Source: RPQJ01 sp963731105 (GTDB lineage: Bacteria > Pseudomonadota > Gammaproteobacteria > Steroidobacterales > Steroidobacteraceae). Taken from it: DNA of 64,000 nucleotides. Numbering within the stretch: the first letter of the stretch is position 1; the number at the start of each line of letters is the position of its first letter. The notes under the pieces were generated by a model. That model saw nothing but the letters and a program-made list of their open reading frames with translations. It was not told the origin of the DNA and did no database searches. Below, piece after piece: positions 30,186 through 38,586 of this stretch. Location: contig CAVSUM010000010.1 in NCBI GenBank assembly GCA_963731105.1, forward strand, positions 372,001 to 436,000. The letters are read 5' to 3'. The position numbers and the translations under genes were made by a program.

Positions 30186-31259
30186 TTATATCAGACGCGT
30201 TACGGCACCGTGTTCCACGTGGAACCTGAAGCCCTCCGGGAGCCGATTCAAGGCCGGATTCTTTGGGTCAAGTGCAGTCACGAACAGCTGTGCCGGCAGA
30301 TCGACGACCTCCGCAAGCAGGCGTTCCAGGTTGTCTGAATCGAGCTCGGCGGCCGGGTCATCCACAAGTAGCGCCGCCACGCTGGAACCCAGCGCAGCGT
30401 CGCAGCGCAGCTGCCCCAACAGCAGCGCCGACGCCGCCAATTTCTGCTGCCCACGGGACACTCGATCGCGCGCCGGGGCGCCGGCGAAGCGCACCGCCAA
30501 ATCCGCACGATGCGGTCCGCTATGTGTCAGTCCCCGCTCGACGTCCCGCGGCCAGGAGGCTTCCAGTGCATCGGCCAGAGCACGATCTGCCGCCCAGCCT
30601 TGCAGCAGCGCCAGCTCCAGCGGCTCGCCCAGCAATCGTTGCGCGGTCGCGGCCACGGCCGGTGCGAGGGACTCTAGATAGCGACTGCGAGATGTCGCCA
30701 CCTGCAGTCCCGACTCGATGAGCTCCGGATCCCACGCCTTGACCGCCTGTGCACCCTGCCCCGCACGCAGCGCGGCGTTCCGCTGTCGCAGCGCCCGCTG
30801 GTAGCGTCGCCAATGATCGACGAAGGTTGGTTCCACGTGGAACACACCCCAGTCCAGGAATCGCCGCCGCTCCTGGGGCCCGCCCTCGATCAGCCGATGC
30901 ACCTCCGGGTCGATCGCCTGCGCTGGCAACAACGTCGCCAACTCCGCCAGACCCGCCACCGGCCGCCCGGCAAATCGCGCCTCGATCCCGTCCTTGCTGA
31001 ACCTCAGCCCGAGCGGCCGGCTGGACCCATCGCGCTGGAGTCGCCCGGTCAGTTGCAGGGCGACCGTCCCGGTCCGTATCAGCGTCTCCGTCCGGGCCGT
31101 CCGGAACGACCGGCCACGACCCAGAACGAACAACGCCTCGAGCAAGCTGGTCTTGCCCGAGGCGTTGGCCCCACTGATGATATTGCTGCGCTCATGGAGC
31201 GCGAGTTCCGCGTGCTGGATGCAGCGAAAGTCCTCGATGCCGAGGCGATCGAGACTCAT
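30186..31259 (-). CDS. recF: DNA replication and repair protein RecF
   Basis: A 357-residue SMC-like ATPase that helps load RecA at gaps. Walker A GANASGKT is at residues 30-37 (first Gly usual), the signature is RDRVSRGQQKLAASALLL and Walker B is VAALLVDDPAAELDSDN. N-terminal LGIEDFRCIQHAELALHERSNIISG is typical. The coding sequence contains two parS sites that encode FHVE peptides. It is 19 bases downstream of dnaN and 28 bases upstream of gyrB, so the four replication genes are likely one unit. Confidence 0.96.
   Translation of the reverse strand: MSLDRLGIEDFRCIQHAELALHERSNIISGANASGKTSLLEALFVLGRGRSFRTARTETLIRTGTVALQLTGRLQRDGSSRPLGLRFSKDGIEARFAGRPVAGLAELATLLPAQAIDPEVHRLIEGGPQERRRFLDWGVFHVEPTFVDHWRRYQRALRQRNAALRAGQGAQAVKAWDPELIESGLQVATSRSRYLESLAPAVAATAQRLLGEPLELALLQGWAADRALADALEASWPRDVERGLTHSGPHRADLAVRFAGAPARDRVSRGQQKLAASALLLGQLRCDAALGSSVAALLVDDPAAELDSDNLERLLAEVVDLPAQLFVTALDPKNPALNRLPEGFRFHVEHGAVTRLI
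30211..30226. promoter_or_regulatory. parS site 1 (ParB centromere)
   Basis: TGTTCCACGTGGAACC contains the perfect 14-bp palindrome GTTCCACGTGGAAC, the Pseudomonas-type parS. It lies in the last codons of recF, about 2.3 kb from the predicted origin. Confidence 0.85.
30829..30844. promoter_or_regulatory. parS site 2 (ParB centromere)
   Basis: GGTTCCACGTGGAACA carries the same perfect 14-bp palindrome, 618 bp from site 1, also within recF. Two exact copies in one gene beside the origin make chance very unlikely. Confidence 0.85.
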
Positions 31260-31278
31260 CGCTGCCGGGACGACGCCA

Positions 31279-32379
31279 TCAAAGGCGCATCGGCATCACG
31301 ACGTACTTGGACCCCGCATCAACCGCCGAACGGATCAGGCAACTGCTGTTCCCGTCGGTCAGGCCGATCTGGACCTCCGGCCCTTCGATGGCTGCCAGCG
31401 CATCCATCAGGTAGTTCACGTTGAAGCCGATCTCGATCTCCTCGCCCTCATAGGCGACCTCGACCTCTTCCTCGGCCTCTTCCTGTTCCGGGTTGTGCGA
31501 CTGGATGGTCAACGTATTCGGCTTCACGGCAAAGCGGATGCCGCGGTACTTCTCGTTCGACAGGATCGCCGCGCGTTGCAGCGCCTGGCGCAGATCGTCC
31601 CGCAGCGCGGTCACCAGTCGTGGCGGCTGATTGGGAATGACCCGGCCATATTCCGGAAAACGTCCGTCGATCAGCTTCGAAGTGAATCGAATGTCGCCGA
31701 TCTGGACACGAACGTGATTACTGCCGATCGCCACTTCGAGCATCTGGTCTTCATTGCCCAGGATGCGCTGCAGTTCCAGCACACCCTTGCGCGGCACGAT
31801 CACCTGCTGCCCCGACTTACCCCCTTCCGGCAGATCTACCTCGCACAATGCCAGACGATGGCCGTCAGTCGCGACAGATCTCAGCGATTTCGCCGACGTT
31901 TCCAGCAAAAGGCCGTTCAGGTAATAACGGACGTCCTGCTGCGCCATCGAGAAGTGCGTCTTCTCGAGCAGGCGCTTGAAGTCCTTCTGCGGCAGCTTCA
32001 GCGTCTGTTGCGCGTTGATTTCCTCGACGGCCGGGAACTCCGCCGCCGGCAACGTGGACAACGTGAAGCGACTCTTGCGCGCCCGCACCGTCATCCGTTC
32101 GCCGTCGAGATTGAGCGTCATCTCGACGCCTTCCGGCAGCGCGCGGCAGATGTCGAGCAGCTTGCGACCTGGGATCGTCACTTCGCCGTTGCGCTGCACG
32201 TCCACTTCGGACGTCGCGACCAGCTCGACTTCGAGGTCGGTGGCGGTCACCGCGAGCCTGCCACCCTTTGCCGACAGCAGCACGTTGGCGAGGATGGGCA
32301 TCGTCTGCCGACGTTCCACTACGCCGATGACGGCCTGCAACGGGCTCAGGATCGCTTCACGCTTGGCAATGATCTTCAT
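31279..32379 (-). CDS. dnaN: DNA polymerase III beta sliding clamp
   Basis: A 366-residue clamp of three repeated domains. It begins MKIIAKREAILSPLQAVIGVVERRQTMPILANVLL. Internal family matches are TDLEVELVATSEV, VATDGHRLALCEVDLP, FTSKLIDGRFPEYGRVIP and NEKYRGIRF. The C-terminus IRSAVDAGSKYVVMPMRL is the conserved end. A short acidic insert (EQEEAEEEVEVAYEGEEIEI) lies in domain III. It follows the predicted origin and precedes recF. Confidence 0.98.
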   Translation of the reverse strand: MKIIAKREAILSPLQAVIGVVERRQTMPILANVLLSAKGGRLAVTATDLEVELVATSEVDVQRNGEVTIPGRKLLDICRALPEGVEMTLNLDGERMTVRARKSRFTLSTLPAAEFPAVEEINAQQTLKLPQKDFKRLLEKTHFSMAQQDVRYYLNGLLLETSAKSLRSVATDGHRLALCEVDLPEGGKSGQQVIVPRKGVLELQRILGNEDQMLEVAIGSNHVRVQIGDIRFTSKLIDGRFPEYGRVIPNQPPRLVTALRDDLRQALQRAAILSNEKYRGIRFAVKPNTLTIQSHNPEQEEAEEEVEVAYEGEEIEIGFNVNYLMDALAAIEGPEVQIGLTDGNSSCLIRSAVDAGSKYVVMPMRL

Positions 32380-32384
32380 CGTGA

Positions 32385-32600
32385 TGTTTCCGGAAGGGTT
32401 CTCTTAATCAGTATCTTATTAATCTTCTCTATTACTATTGTTTCTAGCACAGCCCAAGCCTGTGCAGAACGTCTTTTTCCCCAACGCCGGCGGACAGTTG
32501 CCGCAAGTACAGGTGTAAGGACAACGACCCGCCGACCTGTCCGCAGCCTGTGGAGGAAATGTGCACAGCCTTTCCTCCACCTGTTGTCCACAGTTTCGGC
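32385..32600. other. Predicted replication origin (oriC)
   Basis: The dnaA-dnaN intergenic region has an AT-rich stretch at 32401-32445 (TTAATCAGTATCTTATTAAT and following), which stands out in this GC-rich DNA and would be the unwinding element. The remaining 150 bases hold a DnaA-type box TTGTCCACA at 32584-32592 (one mismatch to TTATCCACA) and weaker TGTGGAGGA and TGTGCAGAA boxes in reverse. Gene strand polarity changes around this point. Confidence 0.7.
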
Positions 32601-32603
32601 ACA

Positions 32604-33947
32604 TCAACCCGCGAGAGTTCTCAACAGGTTCTGGTAGTCCTCGTTCATGCGCGTCTGTGACTCGCGCAATTCCTTGATCAGGCGGCACGCGTGCAGCACG
32701 GTCGTGTGGTCACGGCCGCCGAATGCGTCGCCGATCTCGGGCAGGCTGTGGTTCGTGAGCTCCTTCGACAGCGCCATCGCGACCTGGCGCGGCCGCGTGA
32801 TCGAGCGACTGCGCCGCTTCGACAGCAAATCGGCGACACGGATCTTGAAGTACTCGGCCACGGTCTTCTGGATGTTCTCGATGGTGACCAGCCGCTCCTG
32901 CAGCGCGAGCAGGTCCTTCAACGCTTCCTTGGCGAAATCCAGCGTGATCGGCCGGCCGGTGAACTGCGAGTTCGCGATCACGCGACGCAACGCACCTTCG
33001 AGTTCGCGCACGTTGGACCGAATGCGCTTGGCGACGAAAAACGCTACTTCTTCCGGCAATTCCACGCTTGCCGCGCTGGCCTTGCTCATCAGGATCGCCA
33101 CGCACGTCTCGAGTTCCGGCGGCTCGATCGCGACCGTGAGGCCCCAGCCGAAGCGCGACTTGAGGCGTTCCTCCAGGCCCTCGACCTCTTTCGGATAGCG
33201 GTCGCAGGTGAGGATCACCTGCTGCTGCCCTTCGAGCAGCGCGTTGAACGTGTGGAAGAACTCCTCCTGCGAGCGTTCCTTGCCGGCGAAGAACTGGATG
33301 TCGTCGATCAGCAGCGCATCGAGCGAGCGGTAGGCGGTCTTGAAGTCGGCCATGGTGTTGTGCTGCAGCGCACGTACCATGTCGCCGACGAATCGCTCCG
33401 AGTGCACGTAGGCGATGCGCGCGTCCTTGTTCCGCACGCGGATGTGGTTGCCGATGGCGTGCATCAGGTGCGTCTTGCCGAGGCCGACGCCACCGTAGAT
33501 GAACAGCGGGTTGTACGCGCGGCCCGGGTTCTCCGCGACCTGCATCGCGGCGGCACGGGCCAGCTGGTTGCTCTTGCCTTCGACGAAATTGCCGAACGTG
33601 AAGTCGACGTTCAGCCGACCGCCGATCTGCGGCAGCGGGGCTTCGCGGCGGGTGCGCAGTTCCGGGACCCGGATGCCCGGAGAGACCTCGCTCGCCGTTA
33701 TGCGTCGCGAACCGACCTCGAGCAACACCTGCGGCGGGGGCGCCGGCACCAGTTCCTCGACCAGCTCGCCGATCCGCGCAGCACAGTTCTGGTTGACCCA
33801 GTCCACCACGTAGCGGTTCGGCGCCAGCAGCCGCAGGTACTGGGGATCCTCGACCGCCTGCAGCGGGCGAATCCAGGTATTGAAATGCTGCTCGGGCAGT
33901 TCGGCTTCGAGGCGCCGCAGGCAGTGGGTCCAGAGAGAATCGTCCAC
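32604..33947 (-). CDS. dnaA: Chromosomal replication initiator DnaA
   Basis: A 447-residue AAA+ initiator from the chosen GTG. The N-terminal domain reads DDSLWTHCLRRLEAELPEQHFNTWIRPLQA. Then come Walker A YGGVGLGKTHLMHA, Walker B LDALLIDDIQFFAGKERSQEE, the arginine-finger region and the domain IV box-recognition motif FGGRDHTTVLHACRLI. I chose GTG 33947 because it gives the standard N-terminus and has AAGGCG upstream. ATG 33986 gives 13 extra residues. A DnaA box upstream suggests autoregulation. Confidence 0.96.
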   Translation of the reverse strand: MDDSLWTHCLRRLEAELPEQHFNTWIRPLQAVEDPQYLRLLAPNRYVVDWVNQNCAARIGELVEELVPAPPPQVLLEVGSRRITASEVSPGIRVPELRTRREAPLPQIGGRLNVDFTFGNFVEGKSNQLARAAAMQVAENPGRAYNPLFIYGGVGLGKTHLMHAIGNHIRVRNKDARIAYVHSERFVGDMVRALQHNTMADFKTAYRSLDALLIDDIQFFAGKERSQEEFFHTFNALLEGQQQVILTCDRYPKEVEGLEERLKSRFGWGLTVAIEPPELETCVAILMSKASAASVELPEEVAFFVAKRIRSNVRELEGALRRVIANSQFTGRPITLDFAKEALKDLLALQERLVTIENIQKTVAEYFKIRVADLLSKRRSRSITRPRQVAMALSKELTNHSLPEIGDAFGGRDHTTVLHACRLIKELRESQTRMNEDYQNLLRTLAG

Positions 33948-34024
33948 GGACGGCGCCTTGAACTGGAGTGGCCGAAGTGTCGGCATACGGGGAAGGGGGC
34001 GGGAGTGTATACCCGCCATTCGCC

Positions 34025-34033
34025 TGTGGATAT
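34025..34033 (-). promoter_or_regulatory. DnaA box upstream of dnaA
   Basis: ATATCCACA on the minus strand differs from TTATCCACA at the first base only. It lies about 40-80 bases upstream of the dnaA start, a place consistent with DnaA autoregulation. Confidence 0.5.
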
Positions 34034-34079
34034 CCTCGAAAGGAGGGGGCTGCGGCAGCGCCTGGCCGCAGGCAGGCCG

Positions 34080-34108
34080 TTGACGGTGCGCGCCGGCCTG
34101 CGTATATT
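34080..34108 (+). promoter_or_regulatory. Sigma-70 promoter of rpmH-rnpA-yidD-yidC
   Basis: TTGACG at 34080-34085 and TATATT at 34103-34108 with a 17-bp spacer form a near-consensus promoter, 72 bases before the rpmH ATG. Confidence 0.7.
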
Positions 34109-34179
34109 TGCCGGCTCTTTTTTCGGTCTGGCCGCCCCTGCGGCGGACCAGTCAAGAACCGGCAGGAACGGAGCCGCAA

Positions 34180-34314
34180 ATGAAGCGCACATATCAACCG
34201 AGCAACCTCCATCGCAAGAGGACCCACGGCTTCCGTGCGCGCATGGCGACCAAGGGCGGCCGGCTGGTCCTCGCCCGCCGTCGCGCCAAGGGCCGCAAGC
34301 GTCTCGCGGTCTGA
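34180..34314 (+). CDS. rpmH: 50S ribosomal protein L34
   Basis: A 44-residue basic protein, MKRTYQPSNLHRKRTHGFRA and so on to GRKRLAV, an almost invariant family. GGAG precedes the ATG at 34180. It heads the rnpA-yidD-yidC cluster. Confidence 0.99.
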   Translation: MKRTYQPSNLHRKRTHGFRARMATKGGRLVLARRRAKGRKRLAV

Positions 34315-34703
34315 CAGTAGCCGCCGCACCTCCCGCCACGCCGGCCCCGCGCGGACGGTTCCTGCGGGAATTCCGCCTCACCGACAAGCCTCAGTTCGAC
34401 CTCGTCCACCGTGAGGGCCTGCGGGTCTCCGATGGGCTGTTCACCGTGATCGCTCGGCCGAACGCGCTCGGGCATGCGAGACTAGGGCTCGCCGTCGGTG
34501 TGCGGGCCGCCGGTAACGCCGTCCGGCGCAACCGCGTCAAGCGGGTCGTCCGCGAAACATTTCGAGTCACCCAGCAGGAGCTGCCGTCCGTGGACCTGGT
34601 AGTGAACGCGAGGCCCGGGGCCGGGCAGGCGAGCACCACCGCGTTGCGGGCGAGCGTGCTTGCGCTCTGGGACAGGGTCCGCCAGCGATGCGCTCGCTCC
34701 TGA
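34311..34703 (+). CDS. rnpA: Ribonuclease P protein component (start unclear)
   Basis: About 120-130 residues. RnpA binds the RNase P RNA and helps process tRNA 5' ends. The conserved block GNAVRRNRVKRVVRETFR and FTVIARPNALGHARLGLAVG are present, as is N-terminal FRLTDKPQFDLVHREGLRV. No ATG, GTG or TTG occurs in frame between the rpmH stop and the conserved part. I place the start at the CTG overlapping the rpmH stop (CTGA), but a missing base near the start is equally likely. The 3' end overlaps yidD by 16 bases. Confidence 0.88.
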   Translation: MTVAAAPPATPAPRGRFLREFRLTDKPQFDLVHREGLRVSDGLFTVIARPNALGHARLGLAVGVRAAGNAVRRNRVKRVVRETFRVTQQELPSVDLVVNARPGAGQASTTALRASVLALWDRVRQRCARS

Positions 34704-34936
34704 TCGGCCTGATCCAGCTGTACCGGTGGTTCGTGAGCCCGCTGCTCGGGCCGAACTGCCGCTTCCATCCAACCTGTTCCTGCTACGCACAGGACGCGCT
34801 GCGCCAGCACGGCGCGTGGCGCGGCTCCTGGCTCGCCGTCCGGCGCATCGGACGGTGCCATCCCTGGAATCCTGGCGGCTACGATCCGGTGCCGGATCAG
34901 CTGCCGCCCACCTTCAAGCGACCGTCTCATGGATAA
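34688..34936 (+). CDS. yidD: Membrane protein insertion efficiency factor YidD
   Basis: An 82-residue protein with an N-terminal amphipathic or membrane helix (LLIGLIQLYRWFVSPLLG) and the family cysteines and motifs CRFHPTCSCYAQDAL and GRCHPWNPGGYDPVP. It assists YidC-dependent insertion. It overlaps rnpA at its start and yidC at its end (8 bases), the classical arrangement. Confidence 0.96.
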   Translation: MRSLLIGLIQLYRWFVSPLLGPNCRFHPTCSCYAQDALRQHGAWRGSWLAVRRIGRCHPWNPGGYDPVPDQLPPTFKRPSHG

Positions 34937-36623
34937 CCCTCGTCTGTTCCTTTGGATCGGCCTGGCGCTGCTCGCCTGGATGAACGTCATCCAGTGGAAT
35001 CGCGACTACGGCGCCGGACCCGCGGTGGCCACTGCCCCGGCCGCTTCGAATTCCACCGCCACGACCGCCGGCAATGCGGCCCAGGGGCAATTGCCATCGG
35101 TCCCGAATGCGCCCGCCGCGACTCCGGCAACGCCGGCGGCCGAAGGTGCTGCCGCTGCCGCCGCGGCTCCGGTCGTTGGGGACAATGCGCCCCGCGTGCG
35201 CGTCGTGACCGACGTGCTCGACCTCGACATCAGCCTGCAGGGTGGCGACCTCGTGCGGGCGGACCTGGTGAAGTACCCGCGCGACAAGCGCGAGGGCAGC
35301 CCGCCGGTGCGACTCCTCGGTATCGTCGAGCCGGACTTCAACGTGGTCCGCACCGGGCTGCGCGCGCTGAACGGCCGTGCGGAGCCGACGCATCTCGCGA
35401 CCTACACCAGTGCCGCGAGCGAATACCGCCTGGCCCCGGGCGCCGAGGAGCTGCGCGTCCCGATCACCTGGACGGACGAGCAGGGCGTCACGGTGACGAA
35501 GACCTACGTCGTCAAGCCGGGGCGCTACGACGTGCAGGTGCTGTACGACGTCGACAACCGTTCGGCAGAGCCCTGGTCCGGCACGTCGTACGTGCAGCTC
35601 GCCCGGCATGTCTACACGCCGGAGCGTTCGATGTTCGACGTGGAGAGCTACGCCTACCGCGGCCCGGCGATCTACGACGGCAAGGCCTACAACAAGCTCG
35701 ACATCACCGACGACGAAGAGGGCAAGTTCGCGCAGAACGTCACCGGTGGCTGGATCGCGACGATGCAGCACCATTTCGTGACTGCGGCCGTGCCACCGAA
35801 GGGCGAGGACTACCACTTCACGCTCGGGCAGGAGGGTGACCACGCGCTGCTCACCTACCGCGGCCCGCTCAAGGCGGTGCCGGCCGGCACCACCGGCCGT
35901 TTCGCCGAGACGCTGTTCGTCGGCCCCAAGCTGCAGGAGCAGCTCAAGGAGGTCGGCCCGCGCCTCGAGCTGACCGCCGACTACGGCAAGCTCACGATCC
36001 TGTCGCAGCCGCTGTTCTGGCTGCTCGAGAAGGTGTACTCGTTCGTCGGCAACTGGGGCTGGTCGATCATCATCGTCACGTTCCTGCTCAAGCTGCTGTT
36101 CTACAAGCTCACCGAGACCAGCGGCCGCTCGATGGCCAAGATGCGCACCATCGCGCCGCGCATCAAGAGCATCCAGGAGCGCTACAAGGACGACCGCGAG
36201 CAGCTCGCCAAGCAGATGATGGAGATCTACAAGCGCGAGAAGATCAACCCGGTCGCCGGCTGCCTGCCGATCCTGGTGCAGATCCCGGTGTTCCTCGCGT
36301 TCTACTGGGTGCTGCTCGAGAGCGTCGAGATGCGCCAGGCGCCGTGGATGCTGTGGATCCAGGACCTGTCGTCGAAGGATCCGTTCTTCGTGCTGCCGAT
36401 CCTGATGGGCGTGGCCATGTACGGCCAGTTCAAGCTCAATCCGGCGCCGCCGGATCCGATGCAGGCGAAGATGTTCGCCTTCATGCCGGTGATCATGACC
36501 GTGATGATGGCGTGGTTCCCGTCCGGCCTGGTGCTGTACTGGCTCACCAATACGCTGCTGTCGATCGCGCAGCAGTGGAAGATCAACAAGGTGGTCGAGG
36601 CCGAGGCGAAGAAGGGCGGCTAG
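34929..36623 (+). CDS. yidC: Membrane protein insertase YidC
   Basis: A 564-residue inner-membrane insertase. N-terminal anchor MDNPRLFLWIGLALLAWMNV, an Ala-rich linker, a large periplasmic beta domain (VLDLDISLQGGDLVRADLVKYP), then the conserved core from FWLLEKVYSFVGNWGWSIIIV with SGRSMAKMRTIAPRIKSIQERYKDDREQLAKQMMEIYKREKINPVAGCLP. The last spans end LVLYWLTNTLLSIAQQW. Length is normal. The stop TAG directly abuts a REP-like repeat. Confidence 0.97.
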   Translation: MDNPRLFLWIGLALLAWMNVIQWNRDYGAGPAVATAPAASNSTATTAGNAAQGQLPSVPNAPAATPATPAAEGAAAAAAAPVVGDNAPRVRVVTDVLDLDISLQGGDLVRADLVKYPRDKREGSPPVRLLGIVEPDFNVVRTGLRALNGRAEPTHLATYTSAASEYRLAPGAEELRVPITWTDEQGVTVTKTYVVKPGRYDVQVLYDVDNRSAEPWSGTSYVQLARHVYTPERSMFDVESYAYRGPAIYDGKAYNKLDITDDEEGKFAQNVTGGWIATMQHHFVTAAVPPKGEDYHFTLGQEGDHALLTYRGPLKAVPAGTTGRFAETLFVGPKLQEQLKEVGPRLELTADYGKLTILSQPLFWLLEKVYSFVGNWGWSIIIVTFLLKLLFYKLTETSGRSMAKMRTIAPRIKSIQERYKDDREQLAKQMMEIYKREKINPVAGCLPILVQIPVFLAFYWVLLESVEMRQAPWMLWIQDLSSKDPFFVLPILMGVAMYGQFKLNPAPPDPMQAKMFAFMPVIMTVMMAWFPSGLVLYWLTNTLLSIAQQWKINKVVEAEAKKGG

Positions 36624-36672
36624 AAATAGGGGACACTCTCCCGCTTGCGCGGAGAGGTCGCCCGCAGGGCGG
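36624..36672. repeat. REP-like element between yidC and mnmE
   Basis: It begins AAATAGGGGACACTCTCC, close to the arm of the inverted repeat at 58782, and continues with two small hairpins (CTCTCC-N9-GGAGAG and CCCGC-AGG-GCGGG). It may reduce read-through or stabilise the yidC message. Confidence 0.65.
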
Positions 36673-36684
36673 GTGAGGGCTCCG

Positions 36685-38026
36685 GTGACGCCATCAGACA
36701 CAATCGTCGCCATCGCCACCGCGCCTGGTCGCGGTGGCATCGGCATCGTCCGTGTCTCCGGCGCCGACTGTCGCGATATTGCCGAAGCACTGCTCGGTCG
36801 CGTGCCGGGCGCCCGCAGCGCCGAGCTGCACCGCTTTCTTGACGCTGCCGGCGAACCGATCGACGAGGGCCTCGCGCTCTACTTCCCCGGACCCGCGTCG
36901 TTCACCGGCGAAGACGTGCTCGAGCTGCACGGCCACGGCGGCCCGGTGGTCATGGACCTGTTGCTGCGGCGCGTGCTCGAACTCGGCGCGCGGGCTGCGG
37001 CGCCAGGCGAGTTCACGCAACGAGCGTTCCTCAACGACAAGCTCGACCTCGCACAGGCCGAGGCCGTCGCCGACCTGATCGACAGCGGGTCCGCCGAAGC
37101 GGCGCGAGCCGCGTTGCGCTCACTGCAGGGCGAATTCTCGGCGCAGGTGCACGACCTCGCCGAAGCGGTGCTCGAGCTGCGCATGTGGGTGGAGGCTGCG
37201 ATCGACTTCCCGGAGGAGGAGGTCGACTTCCTGGGCGACCGCGCACTCGCGGCACGCCTCGAGTTCATCCGCCATCGCTTCGCGGAGCTGGCCGAGACCG
37301 CGCGCCAGGGCACGTTGCTGCGCGACGGACTCACGCTCGTCATCGCCGGCCGGCCGAACGCCGGCAAGTCCAGCCTGCTCAACCGGCTGGCGGGTTACGA
37401 CGCCGCCATCGTCACGCCGGTGCCCGGCACCACGCGCGACGTGCTGCGCGAGCGCATCGAGATCGACGGCCTGCCGCTGCACGTGCTCGACACCGCCGGC
37501 CTGCGCGAATCGCCGGACGAGATCGAGGCGGAAGGCATCCGCCGCGCGCACCGCGAGCTCGCGCGAGCCGATCGCGTGCTGTTCGTGGTGGATGCCTCGG
37601 ACGCGCAGGCCGTCGCGACGATCGACGCGGACCTTGCCGCGCTGCCGACCGAGGCGCCGCGCACCGTGGTGTTCAACAAGATCGACCGCGTCGGCGGCGG
37701 AGCCGTCAGCCGACCTGACGCAGGTTCACCTGAGCGCCGCGACCGGCGCCGGGCTCGACCTGCTGCGCCAGCACCTCAAGGACTGCGTCGGCTTCCATCC
37801 GTCGGGCAGCGGCGTGCTGTCGGCGCGCACCCGGCACCTCGACGCGCTGCGCCGCGCTCGCGCGCACGTCGAAGAGGCGCACCGGCTGCTGACCGCACGT
37901 CATGCCGGTGAACTGGTGGCGCAGGAACTCACCGACGCGCAGAAGCAGCTCGGCGAGATCACCGGCGAGGTGACGAGCGACGACCTGCTGGGACGGATCT
38001 TCGGCAGCTTCTGCATCGGCAAGTGA
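36685..38026 (+). CDS. mnmE: tRNA modification GTPase MnmE (frameshifted)
   Basis: About 447 residues. With MnmG it makes 5-carboxymethylaminomethyl-uridine at tRNA wobble positions. The N-terminus is DTIVAIATAPGRGGIGIVRVSG. The G domain has GRPNAGKSSLLNRL, the DTAG switch (LDTAGLRE) and NKID. The C-terminus ends in the catalytic-Cys motif FCIGK. The frame breaks at about 37711, where AGCCGAC is read for AGCGAC (one inserted C), separating the NKID region from DLTQVHLSAATGAGLD. I chose the GTG at 36685, which gives the standard N-terminus. An earlier GTG exists at 36673. Confidence 0.93.
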
Positions 38027-38029
38027 GCC

Positions 38030-38175
38030 GGGTTCCAGCCGATCACATTCGCGCGCCGCGGTTGCGGCTTACCATCCGCGTCGAACGTCAGACCGGCATC
38101 CAGGATCGCTTTGGCGGGACCGTAGGCGCTTACCTGCAGGCCATCGGCGGGGCCACGGCCTTGCTTAAAGGTCAT
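38030..38175 (-). pseudogene. Truncated N-terminal coding fragment
   Basis: Reading leftward from an ATG at 38175 gives MTFKQGRGPADGLQVSAYGP and then AKAILDAGLTFDADGKPQPR followed by RANVIGW, which looks like real protein. It then runs into the end of mnmE and loses coherence. I know similar small hypothetical proteins by pattern but cannot name the family. It is probably a decayed remnant. Confidence 0.3.
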
Positions 38176-38208
38176 ATATTTATCTTGAGAAACCGCCTGA
38201 AAAATAGC

Positions 38209-38343
38209 TTTGCAACGCCAAACCTTCAAGGCAACACGAAAAGCGGTCGAGGAGCTCGGCGGCCAGTCCACCGGTCGCAACGAGTACCGGGTGTTACGGG
38301 CAATCCGGCTGGTCGAGCGGTTCCTGGCCTCGGACAAGTGGTG
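38209..38343 (+). pseudogene. Short C-terminal coding remnant
   Basis: From a TTG the frame reads LQRQTFKATRKAVEELGGQS then TGRNEYRVLRAIRLVERFLA and SDKW before TGA. Composition is protein-like, and an AT-rich junction (38175-38215) separates it from the fragment on the other strand. The rest of 38344-38586 holds no recognisable gene. The S46 peptidase follows. Confidence 0.25.
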
Positions 38344-38586
38344 ATTTCGTCGCTCGAGCATCAGTACCCCCTGCGCCGCCGTAGGTTCCCGACTTGATGG
38401 TCCGGCTCGGCAACGGCCGGCGACCGGTGCTTGGGATCAAGGGCGAGGATTGGGAGCAGGGCCGCCTGCCGCAACGCCGCGGCATGTAGGTTCGCACGCA
38501 CCCACCGCTTACCCTTGCGCGACGGCCCGCGCGGTGGCTAAGTGCGCGGTTCCGGCCCCGCGCCAACCCCGATCGAGAGCCCGACC

